A stretch of DNA of 64,000 bases from an uncultured Lachnospiraceae bacterium (GTDB taxonomy: Bacteria; Bacillota; Clostridia; Lachnospirales; Lachnospiraceae), in assembly GCA_910588405.1 (NCBI GenBank), contig CAJUPT010000002.1, forward strand, positions 68,102-132,101, in the 5' to 3' direction. A program made the position numbers and the translations under genes. The notes beneath the pieces were generated by a model. That model searched no databases, was not told the DNA's origin, and worked only from the letters and a program-made list of their open reading frames with translations. Below, piece after piece: positions 35,291 to 42,982 of this stretch. How positions within the stretch are numbered: position 1 is the stretch's first letter; each line of letters begins with the position of its first letter.

Positions 35291-36120
35291 AACCGTATCA
35301 CCATCCCTTCTTTTGCAAAACGGCAGATCTGATCCTCGCCCTCCGCCAGCTTCTGCTGCTGCCTTAAGCATTCGTCCGTGTACTCCCTGGAAAAATGGGT
35401 CATCAAAACCATTTTTACTTTCGATTCCCGGGCCAGCCAAAGCCCCTGCTCCCAGGAGGAATGGCCCCAGCCCGGATGGATCTTCCGGTCTTCCTCAGTA
35501 AAGTTCGCATCCCAGATCAGAAGCTGGGCCTCTCTTGAGAATTCCTTAAGCTCCCGTGCTATCCTGCCATCCATCTCGCAGTCCAGCCCGTAGACGATGC
35601 TCTGCCCCCCTACCTCCAGCCGGTAAAGCAAACTTCCACCCGGATGATTTCCCTCCAAAGTCCGCACCTCCACAAGGTTCTCTTCTCCCTCTGACAGATA
35701 AAAGGCTTCCCCAGGCCGGATCTCATGAATCTCCAGCCGGGCCGGAAAATCCTCCGGCCCAAGAGGCCAGTAGGGCCTGCCTAACAAGCACTTTAACTGT
35801 TCCCAAAGGCATCCCCCTTCCCCTCCTCTCCCATAGAGATGAATCTCTCCTTCCGGATCTAAAAAAAGAGGAAAGCCAAAAAGCCCGTTGATATGGTCTA
35901 TATGCAGATGGCTGAGTAAAATGTGCACACGCTTTTTGCCACTTTCTTTCAAATGTTTCCCAAGCCCCAAAAGCCCGCTTCCGGCGTCGAAAATTACCGT
36001 CTCATTCCCTCGCTCTGCCAGGATGCAGGACGTATTCCCCCCGTATTCCATAAAATCCCTGCCGGGAGTCGGTGCAGAGCCCCTGACGCCCCAGACTTCA
36101 ATGCTCCATCTATGATCCAT
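35287..36120 (-). CDS. MBL-fold metallohydrolase
   Basis: 277 residues from the ATG at 36120, where AGAGGATGG precedes. It begins MDHRWSIEVWGVRGS with GGNTSC following; the zinc-binding HLHIDH (residues 71-76) and downstream Asp/His residues are those of the metallo-beta-lactamase fold (RNase Z-like branch; class II cyclic-nucleotide phosphodiesterases share this fold). Because it lies between a class III cyclase and an HD-GYP protein, a role in cyclic nucleotide turnover is an attractive guess, not shown. Upstream is the structured repeat copy 2. Confidence 0.85.
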   Translation of the reverse strand: MDHRWSIEVWGVRGSAPTPGRDFMEYGGNTSCILAERGNETVIFDAGSGLLGLGKHLKESGKKRVHILLSHLHIDHINGLFGFPLFLDPEGEIHLYGRGGEGGCLWEQLKCLLGRPYWPLGPEDFPARLEIHEIRPGEAFYLSEGEENLVEVRTLEGNHPGGSLLYRLEVGGQSIVYGLDCEMDGRIARELKEFSREAQLLIWDANFTEEDRKIHPGWGHSSWEQGLWLARESKVKMVLMTHFSREYTDECLRQQQKLAEGEDQICRFAKEGMVIRL

Positions 36121-36132
36121 ATTTCCATCCTC

Positions 36133-36230
36133 TATTCCCGTGAGCAGCGAGCCAAGTAGACGTGCTTGTACGTATATTTGGCGACTGCCGCGAGGGTGGA
36201 ATGCCCCGTAGCTTGCTGCGGGGTATTCCA
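36133..36230 (-). repeat. Structured intergenic repeat element, copy 2
   Basis: Matches the ends of the element at 7278-7413 (TATTCCCG.GAGC..CGAGCCAAG on the left; GGCGACTGCCGCGAGGGTGG then the CCCCGTAGCTTGCTGCGGGG hairpin on the right), with a shorter middle. As in copy 1 it starts a few nucleotides upstream of the next gene's ribosome-binding site and ends at the stop of the preceding gene (36231), both genes being on the minus strand. Confidence 0.8.
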
Positions 36231-38054
36231 CTAACAGATTTCCTCCATAACCAGTACCTCAAAGCCCTCCTTCTTCCCTTTAAGCTTCACAGTGCCGCCA
36301 AGGGATGTGGTGCGAATCCGATCACCCAGTACATCCGCTACCGCCCGGGAAATATAGATCGTCCCGCCCGGTGCATTGGCTTCCAGCCGGGCTGCAGTAT
36401 TCACCGTATCGCCGATGGCTGTGTAATCCATGCGCTTTAAGGAGCCGATATTTCCCACCACGGCCTCCCCTGCGTGCACGCCGATGCCAAAGGATACCGT
36501 TCTGCCATATTTCTTCAGAAGCGCTTCGCACAACTCCTTTGAGCCCTCCACCATATCCGAGGCCGCTTTTACCGCATTCATCACATAATCCTCCTGGGGC
36601 AAGGGCGCCCCCCAGAAGGCCATAGCCGCATCCCCTACGAATTTATCCAGCGTTCCGCCGTTTTTTAAAATACAATCGGAAATCAGGGTGAGGTACTGGT
36701 TTAGGATTTCTACCACCTCCGTAGGCTTTAAAAGCTCGGACATGGGAGTGAATCCGCGGACATCCACAAACAGCACCGCAATCTCAGTCAGGCGGCCGCC
36801 CAACTCCAAAGCTTCAGAGTCTTCTTTTAAAAGCTCCCTTACGATCTCCGGGGCCACATAGCGCTGGAAGGTATGGGTGACACGGCGTTTTTCCAATGCC
36901 GCCTGCACATAGTGAAAGCCAATGCCGCCCACGTACAGAACGGTAACTCCCACCGGAATCCACAGCACATGGAGCACCAGTCCCCGGCTATACATCACCT
37001 TGCACAAAAGCAGCGAGCCTCCGCAAAGAGCAGCCCAAAGAAGAGTAGAAACCCGAAGCCTTTTTCTGCGGAATACGGCCAAGCCAAAAAGCAGCACTGC
37101 GAATAAAGCCGCAAGCTGTATCCCGTCCCCGGCCTCCCGCTTATAATCCTCCCATAAAAGGGCCTGTACCGCATTCGCCTGGAACTCTACCCCATACATG
37201 GGAGCCGCATGTTCGGCAGCTGTCAGATAGCTGTCCTGCAGGCCCGCCGCATAGGGACCGATCAGGACAATCTTCCCGGCAAAATAGTCTGCCGGGATCT
37301 CCCCAAAGATAAGATCCGCAACGGAAATAGATTCATAGAGGTCTCCCGGAACGCCGCAAAAAGGCAGGTACCAAAAGCCCCTGGCGTCCACAGGGGGAAG
37401 CTTTACCGGCTCCATCCCGTGATATGCCCGGTACATCCGGGCCGCTTCCAGTGCCAGGGATGGCACCTCTGTCCCGTCCGGCAGAGAAAGCTTCAGCAGA
37501 TGGTGACGCAGGATTCCGTCCGTATCCATCATGGCATTGATATGCCCTTGGCTGGAAGCCCTTTTCAGGGCCTCATACGGTTCTTCAAAGGCAGTTATGG
37601 AAAAGGTGTCCAGGTAATAGTCCCCCGCCCTATCCTCGATAAGAGCGCTGCCGAATTCCGCCGCACAGGCCGTAATGACATTGCCATACTGCCCTGCCGC
37701 TTCCGCAAGCCAAGCATCCGCCTTTGCATTCGTCTCGCCGGAATACAGCACGTCTACGGCAATGGCGGCCGGGCGGCAGTCCTCCGACTCATTCAGCGCC
37801 TCCAAAACCATGGCGATAATATCCCGCCCCCACTGGTTATAAGGCCCGATTTCCTCCAAAGCCTTCTGGTCGATACCCACCAGGACGATCTTCCCGTCCG
37901 AGGCGCTCCGGCTCTGGTAAAAGGCATCCGAGGCCGCCAAATCCACAGCGCGAAACAACCCGGAAGCCGCAATCAGCGTCAGGATGGCAGCGATTAATAC
38001 CATCAGAAGAGCCGTTCCGTATTTTTTATATGTTTGCAATCCTCTTATATTCAT
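36231..38054 (-). CDS. CHASE2-type adenylate/guanylate cyclase
   Basis: 607 residues. One N-terminal membrane helix (about 13-35), an extracellular CHASE2 sensor (about 40-300), three closely spaced membrane helices (about 320-390), then a class III nucleotide cyclase domain. The catalytic domain has both metal-binding Asps (LFVDVRGFTPMSE and DKFVGDAAMAFWGAP) and DYTAIGDTVNTAARLE. Lys in DKF and Thr in DYT are the usual adenylate-specifying residues, so cAMP is the likely product. It senses an unknown extracellular signal. It heads an operon with the MBL and HD-GYP genes. Confidence 0.9.
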   Translation of the reverse strand: MNIRGLQTYKKYGTALLMVLIAAILTLIAASGLFRAVDLAASDAFYQSRSASDGKIVLVGIDQKALEEIGPYNQWGRDIIAMVLEALNESEDCRPAAIAVDVLYSGETNAKADAWLAEAAGQYGNVITACAAEFGSALIEDRAGDYYLDTFSITAFEEPYEALKRASSQGHINAMMDTDGILRHHLLKLSLPDGTEVPSLALEAARMYRAYHGMEPVKLPPVDARGFWYLPFCGVPGDLYESISVADLIFGEIPADYFAGKIVLIGPYAAGLQDSYLTAAEHAAPMYGVEFQANAVQALLWEDYKREAGDGIQLAALFAVLLFGLAVFRRKRLRVSTLLWAALCGGSLLLCKVMYSRGLVLHVLWIPVGVTVLYVGGIGFHYVQAALEKRRVTHTFQRYVAPEIVRELLKEDSEALELGGRLTEIAVLFVDVRGFTPMSELLKPTEVVEILNQYLTLISDCILKNGGTLDKFVGDAAMAFWGAPLPQEDYVMNAVKAASDMVEGSKELCEALLKKYGRTVSFGIGVHAGEAVVGNIGSLKRMDYTAIGDTVNTAARLEANAPGGTIYISRAVADVLGDRIRTTSLGGTVKLKGKKEGFEVLVMEEIC

Positions 38055-38172
38055 ATGTGGCCGTCCCCGCTTTGCAGGCTCTCCTTATCCGTAATATGTG
38101 CTTTTGAAATCTCGCAGTATCTGATTCTGTGAAATCATTTTTGTCAGCTGCAAAAGCAGGTGCTGAGGAAAA

Positions 38173-38213
38173 CATATGCCATGCCCCATCTATATTGTAT
38201 GGCATGGCATATG
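38173..38213. promoter_or_regulatory. Perfect 13-bp inverted repeat upstream of cyclase and azlC
   Basis: CATATGCCATGCC (38173-38185) and GGCATGGCATATG (38201-38213) flank 15 nt that contain ATACAATATAGAT-like promoter letters on the minus strand. It lies in the 480-nt gap between the divergent cyclase and azlC genes, so it may be an operator or a structured leader of the cyclase. Otherwise the gap holds no ORF that I can support. Confidence 0.45.
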
Positions 38214-38428
38214 CACCCTGCCGCATAGATTTGTTTTGAATGGAAAAGTCCGCCTTTTTCTTTTATTCTATCATCCAATCATCAAAGGCACAATACCGAA
38301 TAACAAAAACCTTAACGACATTCCTCCCGTTTCCAGGACGGCTGCCTGCTATCCCTCCACCGCTCCAGCGCATTGTCGACATACTGCGGAAGGTTCAAAA
38401 AATGTGAAAACGTGAACTTTTTTCAGTA

Positions 38429-38457
38429 TTGATATTTTACACAGCGCCTGTTAAGAT
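38429..38457 (+). promoter_or_regulatory. Promoter of azlC-azlD
   Basis: TTGATA (38429-38434), 17 nt, TAAGAT (38452-38457), 76 nt before the azlC ATG. Confidence 0.6.
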
Positions 38458-38533
38458 AGAAACAAAATTTTTCAACGCGGCGTTTCGTCCGGTCCGAATT
38501 TTACCTAATAAATAACGCAAGGAGTACTTAACG

Positions 38534-39232
38534 ATGAAGCAAAAAGCATTTCAGGCCGCCCTGCCCCATACGATACCGATTGCGGTGGGCTTCCTGTTTC
38601 TGGGAATGTCCTATGGTTTTCTGATGCGGAGCAAAGGATTTTCCGTTTTTTATCCGTTGCTGATGAGTTTTTTTATTTTTGCCGGGTCGATGGAATTTGT
38701 GACGGTGAACCTGCTGCTGTCGGCCTTTGACCCCCTCCGCGGGTTTTTCCTCGCCCTGATGGTAAACGCAAGACATCTGTTTTATGGGATTTCGATGCTT
38801 GATAAATACAAGCATATGGGATGGAAGAAGTTTTATCTGATTTTCGGGATGTGCGACGAGTCCTTTACGATTAATTGCAGCGTAACGCCGCCGCCGGATG
38901 TGGACAGGGGATGGTTTATGTTTTTTGTAACGCTGCTGAACCAGGCTTACTGGGTATCCGGCGCAACGCTGGGCTCCCTTCTCGGGTATGTGATCCGGTT
39001 TAATACCAGAGGTATTGAGTTTGTGATGACGGCGCTGTTTGTCGTCATGTTCCTGAACCAGTGGGAGGAAAGCAAAGACCACAGACCGGCGCTCACGGGA
39101 GTCGGATGCACCTTTGCCTGCCTGCTGATTTTCGGAAGCAAGCGCCTGATCCTGCCGGCCATGGCGCTGATTATATTGTGTTTTACGATTGGAAGAAAAA
39201 AGAATATGTTCCCGGAAACACACGGCACGTGA
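38534..39232 (+). CDS. azlC: AzlC family branched-chain amino acid permease
   Basis: 232 residues with about six to eight hydrophobic helices. The N-terminus (ALPHTIPIAVGFLFLGMSYG) and the segment FAGSMEFVTVNLLLS then NARHLFYGISML are AzlC signatures. Together with AzlD it exports branched-chain amino acids or analogues across the cytoplasmic membrane. AAGGAG lies upstream of the ATG. The azlD gene follows 109 nt downstream. Confidence 0.93.
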   Translation: MKQKAFQAALPHTIPIAVGFLFLGMSYGFLMRSKGFSVFYPLLMSFFIFAGSMEFVTVNLLLSAFDPLRGFFLALMVNARHLFYGISMLDKYKHMGWKKFYLIFGMCDESFTINCSVTPPPDVDRGWFMFFVTLLNQAYWVSGATLGSLLGYVIRFNTRGIEFVMTALFVVMFLNQWEESKDHRPALTGVGCTFACLLIFGSKRLILPAMALIILCFTIGRKKNMFPETHGT

Positions 39233-39341
39233 CTTGATGTGTCTTTAGCAAAACAAACAGTGTGAAACAAACTATGAACGCAACGCCATTTCTCCGAATA
39301 CCCGGAGGCGCTGCCGAATGATAATAAACGGAGGCTGTCAA

Positions 39342-39668
39342 ATGACCACAGCACAACATATCATCACCATCCTTGCCGTTGTGGCGGGAACAATGCTGAC
39401 AAGATTTCTTCCCTTCCTTATATATCCGGAAGGGAAGACGCCGCCCGGCTATATCACCTGGCTGGGAACGGTTCTGCCTCATGCGGTGATCGGGCTTTTA
39501 GTGGTTTACTGCCTGAAAGACGCGGTATTTTCCGCTTATCACGGGCTGCCGGAGGCAATCGCCATCGGTCTTATTTTTCTGCTCCATAAATGGAAACGGA
39601 ATACGCTGCTGAGCATTGCCGGAGGGACGGTGCTCTATATGGTTCTGGTGCAGAATTTCTTTCATTAA
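39342..39668 (+). CDS. azlD: AzlD family permease subunit
   Basis: 108 residues from the ATG at 39342 (GGAGG seven nucleotides upstream). It has three to four hydrophobic helices and the conserved TRFLPFLIY motif. It is the small partner of AzlC in the branched-chain amino acid export system. A loose terminator hairpin follows at 39665-39699. Confidence 0.92.
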   Translation: MTTAQHIITILAVVAGTMLTRFLPFLIYPEGKTPPGYITWLGTVLPHAVIGLLVVYCLKDAVFSAYHGLPEAIAIGLIFLLHKWKRNTLLSIAGGTVLYMVLVQNFFH

Positions 39669-39699
39669 ATGATAGACATAATAAACGCCTATCATTTAA
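39665..39699 (+). terminator. Terminator-like hairpin after azlD
   Basis: TTAAATGATAG (39665-39675) pairs with CTATCATTTAA (39689-39699) across a 13-nt loop. It overlaps the azlD stop. It is followed by TAAAAAAC rather than a T-run on the plus strand, so termination is uncertain; on the minus strand T-rich sequence follows. Confidence 0.4.
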
Positions 39700-39779
39700 T
39701 AAAAAACAATTAAAATAATCAGGCGTAATAAATATTGAATCATTTTAAAAAAACAACCTCTTTTACAGCGGTATGTCTT

Positions 39780-39983
39780 CTATTTTTTCTTGTTTGGCTT
39801 CTCCGGTTTCAGATAACCGCTCAGACCGGTAGTCAGCAGCTGAAAGATCGTGTCCTCGGTTTCCTGATTATCCGGAAGAATCCCTTCCACCACATATTTG
39901 GCGTACATAACCGTGGATGTGAGAATATGAAGCCACAGCAGATCCTGACCGATTCGATCCGGTGCCGGAAATAGGGCTGCCAC
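39780..39983 (-). pseudogene. Possible C-terminal remnant of a TetR-type regulator
   Basis: A GTG-initiated frame of 67 codons (DLLWLHILTSTVMYAKYVVE, later TIFQLLTTGLSGYLKPEKPNKKK) resembles the C-terminal helices of TetR/AcrR regulators. In the next frame upstream, YGRKDEWQPYFRHRI could be its continuation, cut off by the radical SAM stop at 40002, so a frameshift plus truncation is possible. No DNA-binding domain. The assignment is weak; it could also be a random ORF. Confidence 0.3.
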
Positions 39984-40001
39984 TCGTCTTTACGGCCATA
40001 C

Positions 40002-40937
40002 TTACAGATGCCGCAGATTTACCCGGTACTCCCGCAGCGCCTTTTCGTCGGCATTCCTGATCAGACGATCCAGACTGCTGACCAGCTCTTTCTGATCTCC
40101 CGGCAGATTTCCCCGAACCTGAATCAGATTGGAGGCGCCGTCGGTCACGATTCTGGTATCGATGGACAGATTCTCAATCAGCGCTTTCAGCTCCTCAAGC
40201 TTCTCAAGCTCTCCCTCCTCCTCCCAGCTGCCCTGCTGAATTTCCTGATACAGACGGGATTCCGGGAAGATCGTCAGCATGGAAGAGCCGATAAGCCCCG
40301 GACGGGTTCTGTTGAAAACCTCCGCGCTTTTCTGTGCCCCTTCCACGCCGCGGCCCGCGCCACAGATGCCTGCCAGGTAAAAGAAATTGTAAGAGATACC
40401 AGCGGCGGAAAGCCGTGCGGCCTGATCCACAATATCCTGTGACCGATACCCTTTGTCCATAAAGGCCAGCGCCCTGTCGTCCCCCGTTTCCACCCCAATT
40501 GTGATTCCGTCATATCCGAGATGATGAAGGGCTGCTAGTTCTTCATCGCTTTTTAATGCCATGTCGGTGACGCGGGCAAAACATCCGATGGTTTCGACTG
40601 TCGGAAAATACTTGTGTATCAGCTCCCCAATGGTTTTCAGCCGCCGGAATGACAGAACAAAAGGATTGGCGCCCACCAGAAAAACCCGCCGGACAGCCTC
40701 CGGCCTGGGAAGCCCCCGCAGCCGGGCGGACAGCATGGCCATGGGGTCTGTGCCCCAGAGCTGGGCTTCCAGCAGGTCGCTCTCTATGTCCTTTACCGGC
40801 GACAGTCTGAATTTGAAGGGCAGATCGTCGTAGAGAGTACAAAATTTACACCGATGATGGGTACAGCCCGCCGTTACCTGCAGCAGCAAAGAAGACGCCT
40901 CATAAGGGGGCCGCCAGATCGTTCCTTTGTAATGCAT
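40002..40937 (-). CDS. Radical SAM protein (CX4CX2C type)
   Basis: 311 residues. The iron-sulfur motif CTHHRCKFC near residue 25-33 is CX4CX2C, which occurs in a subgroup of COG1032-like radical SAM proteins; a TIM-barrel continues with ETGDDRALAFMDKGY. It lacks a B12 domain and a SPASM domain. The substrate is unknown. GGAGG lies close before the ATG. It diverges from the HxlR gene across a palindrome-rich promoter region, suggesting that the HxlR protein controls it. Confidence 0.85.
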   Translation of the reverse strand: MHYKGTIWRPPYEASSLLLQVTAGCTHHRCKFCTLYDDLPFKFRLSPVKDIESDLLEAQLWGTDPMAMLSARLRGLPRPEAVRRVFLVGANPFVLSFRRLKTIGELIHKYFPTVETIGCFARVTDMALKSDEELAALHHLGYDGITIGVETGDDRALAFMDKGYRSQDIVDQAARLSAAGISYNFFYLAGICGAGRGVEGAQKSAEVFNRTRPGLIGSSMLTIFPESRLYQEIQQGSWEEEGELEKLEELKALIENLSIDTRIVTDGASNLIQVRGNLPGDQKELVSSLDRLIRNADEKALREYRVNLRHL

Positions 40938-41038
40938 AACAACACCTCCTGGGGTTTGCTTAATTTATTGTGTGTTCGGACATATGCTTACGGCGGATCA
41001 CCGCCCTGCTCTGTCCTGACCACATCGCATCTGTCCGT

Positions 41039-41044
41039 ATTATA
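41039..41044 (-). promoter_or_regulatory. Possible -10 box of the radical SAM gene
   Basis: TATAAT on the minus strand, about 100 nt before the radical SAM ATG; the position of the -35 box overlaps the palindromes at 41062-41088 and matches poorly. Confidence 0.45.
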
Positions 41045-41061
41045 GCATTGTACGGTAAAAT

Positions 41062-41088
41062 AAAAAGTACTGTACTTTTTTACAGTAC
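41062..41088. promoter_or_regulatory. Nested palindromes, likely HxlR operator
   Basis: AAAAAGTAC T GTACTTTTT (41062-41080) is a perfect 9-bp palindrome; overlapping it, GTACTGTA cttttt TACAGTAC (41067-41088) is a second one. They lie immediately upstream of the hxlR -35 box and over the -35 region of the divergent radical SAM promoter. An autoregulated HxlR dimer is the obvious candidate to bind there. Confidence 0.6.
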
Positions 41089-41089
41089 C

Positions 41090-41118
41090 TTGCCCTGTCA
41101 CAATATCAGTGGTATGAT
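41090..41118 (+). promoter_or_regulatory. Promoter of the HxlR gene
   Basis: TTGCCC (41090-41095), 17 nt, TATGAT (41113-41118), 32 nt before the ATG at 41151. Confidence 0.6.
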
Positions 41119-41150
41119 ACAAGTCAGATCATATCAGGAGGCTGTCCCAA

Positions 41151-41489
41151 ATGCGAAAAACCGAAACCATGGTCAGACGCTGCAAAACCATGTCCACCCT
41201 GCAGAAAATACTGGGTGGCAAATGGAAGCTGGAAATTCTCTACTATATCGCGTTCTACGATATCCACCGGTTCGGCCAGCTGCGCCGTCAGCTGGAAGAA
41301 ATCACCGAATCCTCCCTGACCAAACAACTCCGGGAGCTGGAGGCCGACGGCTTTCTGATCCGCCATGACTTCCATGAAATCCCTCCAAGGGTAGAATACA
41401 ATTTGTCAGAACTGGGCAAAAGCTTTATCGATGTGCTTGCCTATATGAAACAGTGGGGGGAGCGAAATCTGACGGAGGAGCAGGCATAA
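41151..41489 (+). CDS. HxlR-family winged-helix regulator
   Basis: 112 residues with the HxlR core: LGGKWKLEILYYI, then FGQLRRQLEEITESSLTKQLRELEADGFLIRHDF, and the beta-wing PPRVEYNLSELGKSF. These small dimeric repressors often sense oxidants or aldehydes through cysteines; this one has only Cys11 near the N-terminus. GGAGG lies about ten nucleotides before the ATG. It probably binds the palindromes upstream and controls itself and the divergent radical SAM gene. Confidence 0.88.
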   Translation: MRKTETMVRRCKTMSTLQKILGGKWKLEILYYIAFYDIHRFGQLRRQLEEITESSLTKQLRELEADGFLIRHDFHEIPPRVEYNLSELGKSFIDVLAYMKQWGERNLTEEQA

Positions 41490-41564
41490 TAGCTGACATT
41501 TTGCGAGACGATATGACCGGAGAAATTACTGGAAAAGCTGAGTTGTGGAGTTATCCTAAAGTAA

Positions 41565-41792
41565 GGGAGAGGCGGAATCTTCGAGCTGGAGACGGAGCGG
41601 TTCAACATAAGTGAAAATAGTCTGCGCCCTCTGGTAGTGGGCCGAAAAAACTGTCTGTTCAGCGATACACCGGATGGAGCGGAAGCAAGTATGATCGTAT
41701 CCTTCATGATCGAGACGGGAAAAGCCAATGGAATAGATCCTTTAAAGTATCTGGCATATCTGCCGGAACATCGTCCGGACGCAGATATAAAG
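41565..41792 (+). mobile_element. Decayed IS66-family transposase C-terminal fragment
   Basis: The frame reads LETERFNISENSLRPLVV, then GRKNCLFSDTPDGAEASMIV and ETGKANGIDPLKYLAYL, the conserved end of IS66 TnpC (NNxxENAIRPFxxGRKNWLFSDTPxGAxAS). An in-frame stop lies at 41562 and no other part of the transposase or terminal repeat is found; the homology ends at the rpsI terminator hairpin. It is a non-functional scar of a past insertion between the HxlR gene and rpsI. Confidence 0.8.
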
Positions 41793-41793
41793 A

Positions 41794-41830
41794 AAACCCT
41801 TGAAAACATATTGTGGATTTTCAAGGGTTT
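41794..41830 (-). terminator. Terminator of rplM-rpsI
   Basis: AAACCCTTGAAAA (41794-41806) pairs with TTTTCAAGGGTTT (41818-41830), a perfect 13-bp stem with an 11-nt loop, followed on the minus strand by TTTTCTTTAT. It lies 27 nt after the rpsI stop. Confidence 0.8.
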
Positions 41831-41856
41831 CATAAAATCTCTTACTCTGCTTGTAA

Positions 41857-42249
41857 TTAACGCTTGCTGAACTGCGGCGCACGTCTTGCAGCCTTCAAGC
41901 CGTACTTCTTTCTCTCCTTCATACGAGGGTCACGGGTCAGATAGCCGGCTTTCTTTAAAATCGGACGATACTCGCCGTCTGCCTGCAGCAGCGCTCTGGC
42001 AATGCCATGGCGAACTGCGCCTGCCTGGCCGGTAAAGCCGCCGCCGTGCACATTCACCAGCACGTCAAACTTATCCTGCGTCTCGGTGGCAGCCAGAGGC
42101 TGACGTACTACAACCTTTAATGTTTCAAGGCCGAAATACTCGTCGATGCTTCTCTTATTAATCGTGATATTACCGGTTCCCGGTACTAAATAAACTCTGG
42201 CAATACTCTTTTTTCTTCTTCCTGTTCCGTAAAATCTTGCGTTAGCCAC
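41857..42249 (-). CDS. rpsI: 30S ribosomal protein S9
   Basis: 130 residues, complete. It begins MANARFYGTGRRKKSIARVYL and ends in the basic tail KYGLKAARRAPQFSKR, whose C-terminal Lys-Arg reaches the ribosomal P site. It follows rplM by 26 nt, the usual rplM-rpsI pair. Confidence 0.97.
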   Translation of the reverse strand: MANARFYGTGRRKKSIARVYLVPGTGNITINKRSIDEYFGLETLKVVVRQPLAATETQDKFDVLVNVHGGGFTGQAGAVRHGIARALLQADGEYRPILKKAGYLTRDPRMKERKKYGLKAARRAPQFSKR

Positions 42250-42275
42250 TGTAATCTCCTCCTTTCAGACCTTTC

Positions 42276-42704
42276 TTAAAAATTCAATGCTTCCGGCTTC
42301 TGCGCTGCATGTCCATGCTCAGAACCGGCATATACATGAAGCTTTTTGATCATTGCTCTTCCTAAAGGTCCTTTGGGAAGCATTCCCTTTACGGCCAGCT
42401 CAATTACACGCTCCGGCTTCTTGGCCAGCATCTCCTTTAAAGTGGTTTCCTTCATGCCGCCTACATATGCGGAATGACGGTAATAAACCTTCTGCTCCAG
42501 CTTCTTACCTGTCACTTTGATCTTGTCAGCGTTTACGATGATCACATAGTCGCCGGTATCCATATGCGGCGTAAAAATAGGTTTGTTCTTTCCTCTCAAA
42601 ACCTTTGCTACTTCAGAGGCCAGACGACCTAATGTATGTCCGGTGGCATCAACTACATACCATTTTCTCTCGATTGTCGATGGACTAGCCATAAAACTCT
42701 TCAT
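42276..42704 (-). CDS. rplM: 50S ribosomal protein L13
   Basis: 142 residues from the ATG at 42704 (AAGGAGG nine nucleotides before; the in-frame ATG upstream at 42737 would add eleven residues). It reads MKSFMASPSTIERKWYVVDA and GKNKPIFTPHMDTGDYVIIVN, standard L13. It binds 23S rRNA early in assembly. The long leader from the promoter at 42905-42933 may hold an L13 autoregulatory structure. Confidence 0.97.
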   Translation of the reverse strand: MKSFMASPSTIERKWYVVDATGHTLGRLASEVAKVLRGKNKPIFTPHMDTGDYVIIVNADKIKVTGKKLEQKVYYRHSAYVGGMKETTLKEMLAKKPERVIELAVKGMLPKGPLGRAMIKKLHVYAGSEHGHAAQKPEALNF

Positions 42705-42850
42705 TGGTTGAATCCTCCTTGCACCAATTCTACTCACGAGTATACCAATTTACCAAATGATTTGCATTTAATTTTATATAGATATAAGTTATATACACAA
42801 ATCATTTTCACGGGAATAAAACACACATAGTTTAATCATGAATACGATCT

Positions 42851-42883
42851 AAAATGCACACCGGGGCTTTGGATCAGCATTTT
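42851..42883 (-). promoter_or_regulatory. Inverted repeat in the rplM leader
   Basis: AAAATGC (42851-42857) and GCATTTT (42877-42883) lie soon after the rplM transcription start in a roughly 195-nt leader. Together with other short stems it could form an L13-binding leader (a known class in Firmicutes), but I cannot confirm the consensus by eye. Confidence 0.35.
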
Positions 42884-42904
42884 ATCGGTATTCACAGCCT
42901 TTAT

Positions 42905-42933
42905 ATTATATTACACGAACCGGGGTGTGTCAA
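42905..42933 (-). promoter_or_regulatory. Consensus promoter of rplM-rpsI
   Basis: TTGACA (42928-42933) and TATAAT (42905-42910) on the minus strand with 17-nt spacing: a perfect sigma-A consensus, fitting a strongly expressed ribosomal operon. It begins about 50 nt after the truA stop, so rplM-rpsI can be expressed separately from truA. Confidence 0.85.
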
Positions 42934-42982
42934 TGGCTTACTGACATTTTTTCAGGGGTTTTCCATATGCGTTCCATACCGT

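Noticed and set aside
38026..38226. 66-codon minus-strand ORF over the palindrome
   Set aside because: It overlaps the cyclase start and has no ribosome-binding site or family resemblance.
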